A DNA stretch of 64,000 nucleotides from Atopobiaceae bacterium (GTDB taxonomy: Bacteria; Actinomycetota; Coriobacteriia; Coriobacteriales; Atopobiaceae), in NCBI GenBank assembly GCA_022482785.1, contig JAKVON010000009.1, positions 33,563-97,562 of the forward strand, given 5' to 3'. Position numbers and translations under genes: made by a program. This document shows, piece after piece, positions 63,637 through 64,000 of the stretch. How positions within the stretch are numbered: position 1 is the stretch's first letter; each line of letters opens with the position of its first letter. The notes beneath the pieces were generated by a model that was not told where the DNA came from, ran no database searches, and saw nothing but the letters and a program-made list of their open reading frames with translations.

Positions 63637-64000
63637 TCAGGAGACGAGCGTCACCCTCAACATGTCGATCCTGGTGTCCGGGCGTACGTAGACGCTCGTG
63701 ACCCTCTTGTCCCACGCCTGGAGGAGCGAGCCGTAGAGCAGCGGCGCGCTCGGGCAGTCCTCGGCGATGACCTTGTTGATGGCCTGGAGGCTCGCGATGC
63801 GGCTCTGGTCGTCGGAGATGGCCCGGGCCGAGGCGAGGGCCGCGTCGACGGCCTTGTTGGCGTACTGGGAGGGGTTGTCTCCGCTGGTCGAGGAGAAGAG
63901 CGGGCTCAGGGTGTTGTCGAGGGAGGGATAGTCGTTCGTCCATCCCATTACCGCCATCTGGAACGAGCCGCTGTCGGTGCGGCGATAGCGCTCCGTGCTC
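63637..64000 (-). CDS. Peptide ABC transporter substrate-binding protein, C-terminal end (gene runs off the window)
   Basis: The last ~120 residues of what looks like a family 5 (OppA/DppA-like) solute-binding protein. MGWTNDYPSLDNTLSPLF resembles the conserved W-x-x-DYPDP region, followed by the terminal helices LQAINKVIAEDCPSAPLLY. The frame is open to the window edge. It lies 80 bases upstream of the HlyD-like gene on the same strand. An 8-base stem (63598-63605 with 63619-63626) in the gap could be a weak terminator. Its presence next to a peptide exporter may be chance or may indicate linked peptide traffic. Confidence 0.75.
   Translation of the reverse strand, partial: STERYRRTDSGSFQMAVMGWTNDYPSLDNTLSPLFSSTSGDNPSQYANKAVDAALASARAISDDQSRIASLQAINKVIAEDCPSAPLLYGSLLQAWDKRVTSVYVRPDTRIDMLRVTLVS

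Overview
The window is GC-rich, Gram-positive-type DNA that best fits the Actinomycetota class Coriobacteriia (an Olsenella/Atopobium/Collinsella-type gut or oral anaerobe). This is an inference from the G+C content, the sufCBDSU-rrf2 operon, the gatCAB operon, the cell-surface proteins with C-terminal membrane anchors and the absence of outer-membrane genes. No rRNA, tRNA, CRISPR array, insertion sequence or prophage was seen.

Layout. 1-1822: 3' end of a subtilisin-like surface protease. 2050-8235: a diguanylate cyclase, a GH5 lipoprotein, a ROK sugar kinase, a cytoplasmic alpha-amylase and an ATP-grasp enzyme. 8236-14787: repeat-bearing spacer, a radical SAM protein behind a near-consensus promoter overlapped by a palindrome, an OYE-type flavin oxidoreductase, a QueD-like enzyme, membrane proteins and class II aldolase. 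15064-21671: NlpC/P60 hydrolase, then the SUF Fe-S operon read leftward (sufC-B-D-S-U and an Rrf2 regulator). 21932-27761: SBF-family transporter, a small membrane protein, gatCAB and a beta-lactamase-like lipoprotein. 27806-32657: a leftward type IV pilus/ComG-like cluster headed by a transglutaminase lipoprotein. 33000-41756: a giant surface protein of about 2,700 residues with thirteen 258-bp tandem repeats, and its two-helix membrane partner. 41853-44200: small regulators and an orphan RelB/DinJ-type antitoxin. 44274-50829: addB-addA. 50924-53867: a FetAB-like ABC exporter and a NamZ (DUF1343) Tat lipoprotein. 54224-58180: a full-length paralog of the protease at the left edge. 58314-58561: five copies of a short intergenic repeat. 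58629-63556: an NHLM/NHLP-type peptide export trio (C39-peptidase ABC transporter, second ABC transporter, very short HlyD-like protein). 63637-64000: C-terminal end of a peptide-binding protein.

Many genes, including ones expected to be essential (fba, gatA, gatB), are broken by single-base indels. I count about 38 insertions, mostly an extra G or C, and 3 deletions. Removing them restores full-length proteins whose codon counts are whole numbers. I therefore treat these as probable sequence errors and annotate intact gene spans, marking each break.

The most unusual items are the giant repeat protein with its partner gene, the transglutaminase-headed pilus-like cluster with no assembly ATPase, the export trio with a minimal HlyD and no visible precursor, and an intergenic repeat shared by two spacers 50 kb apart.
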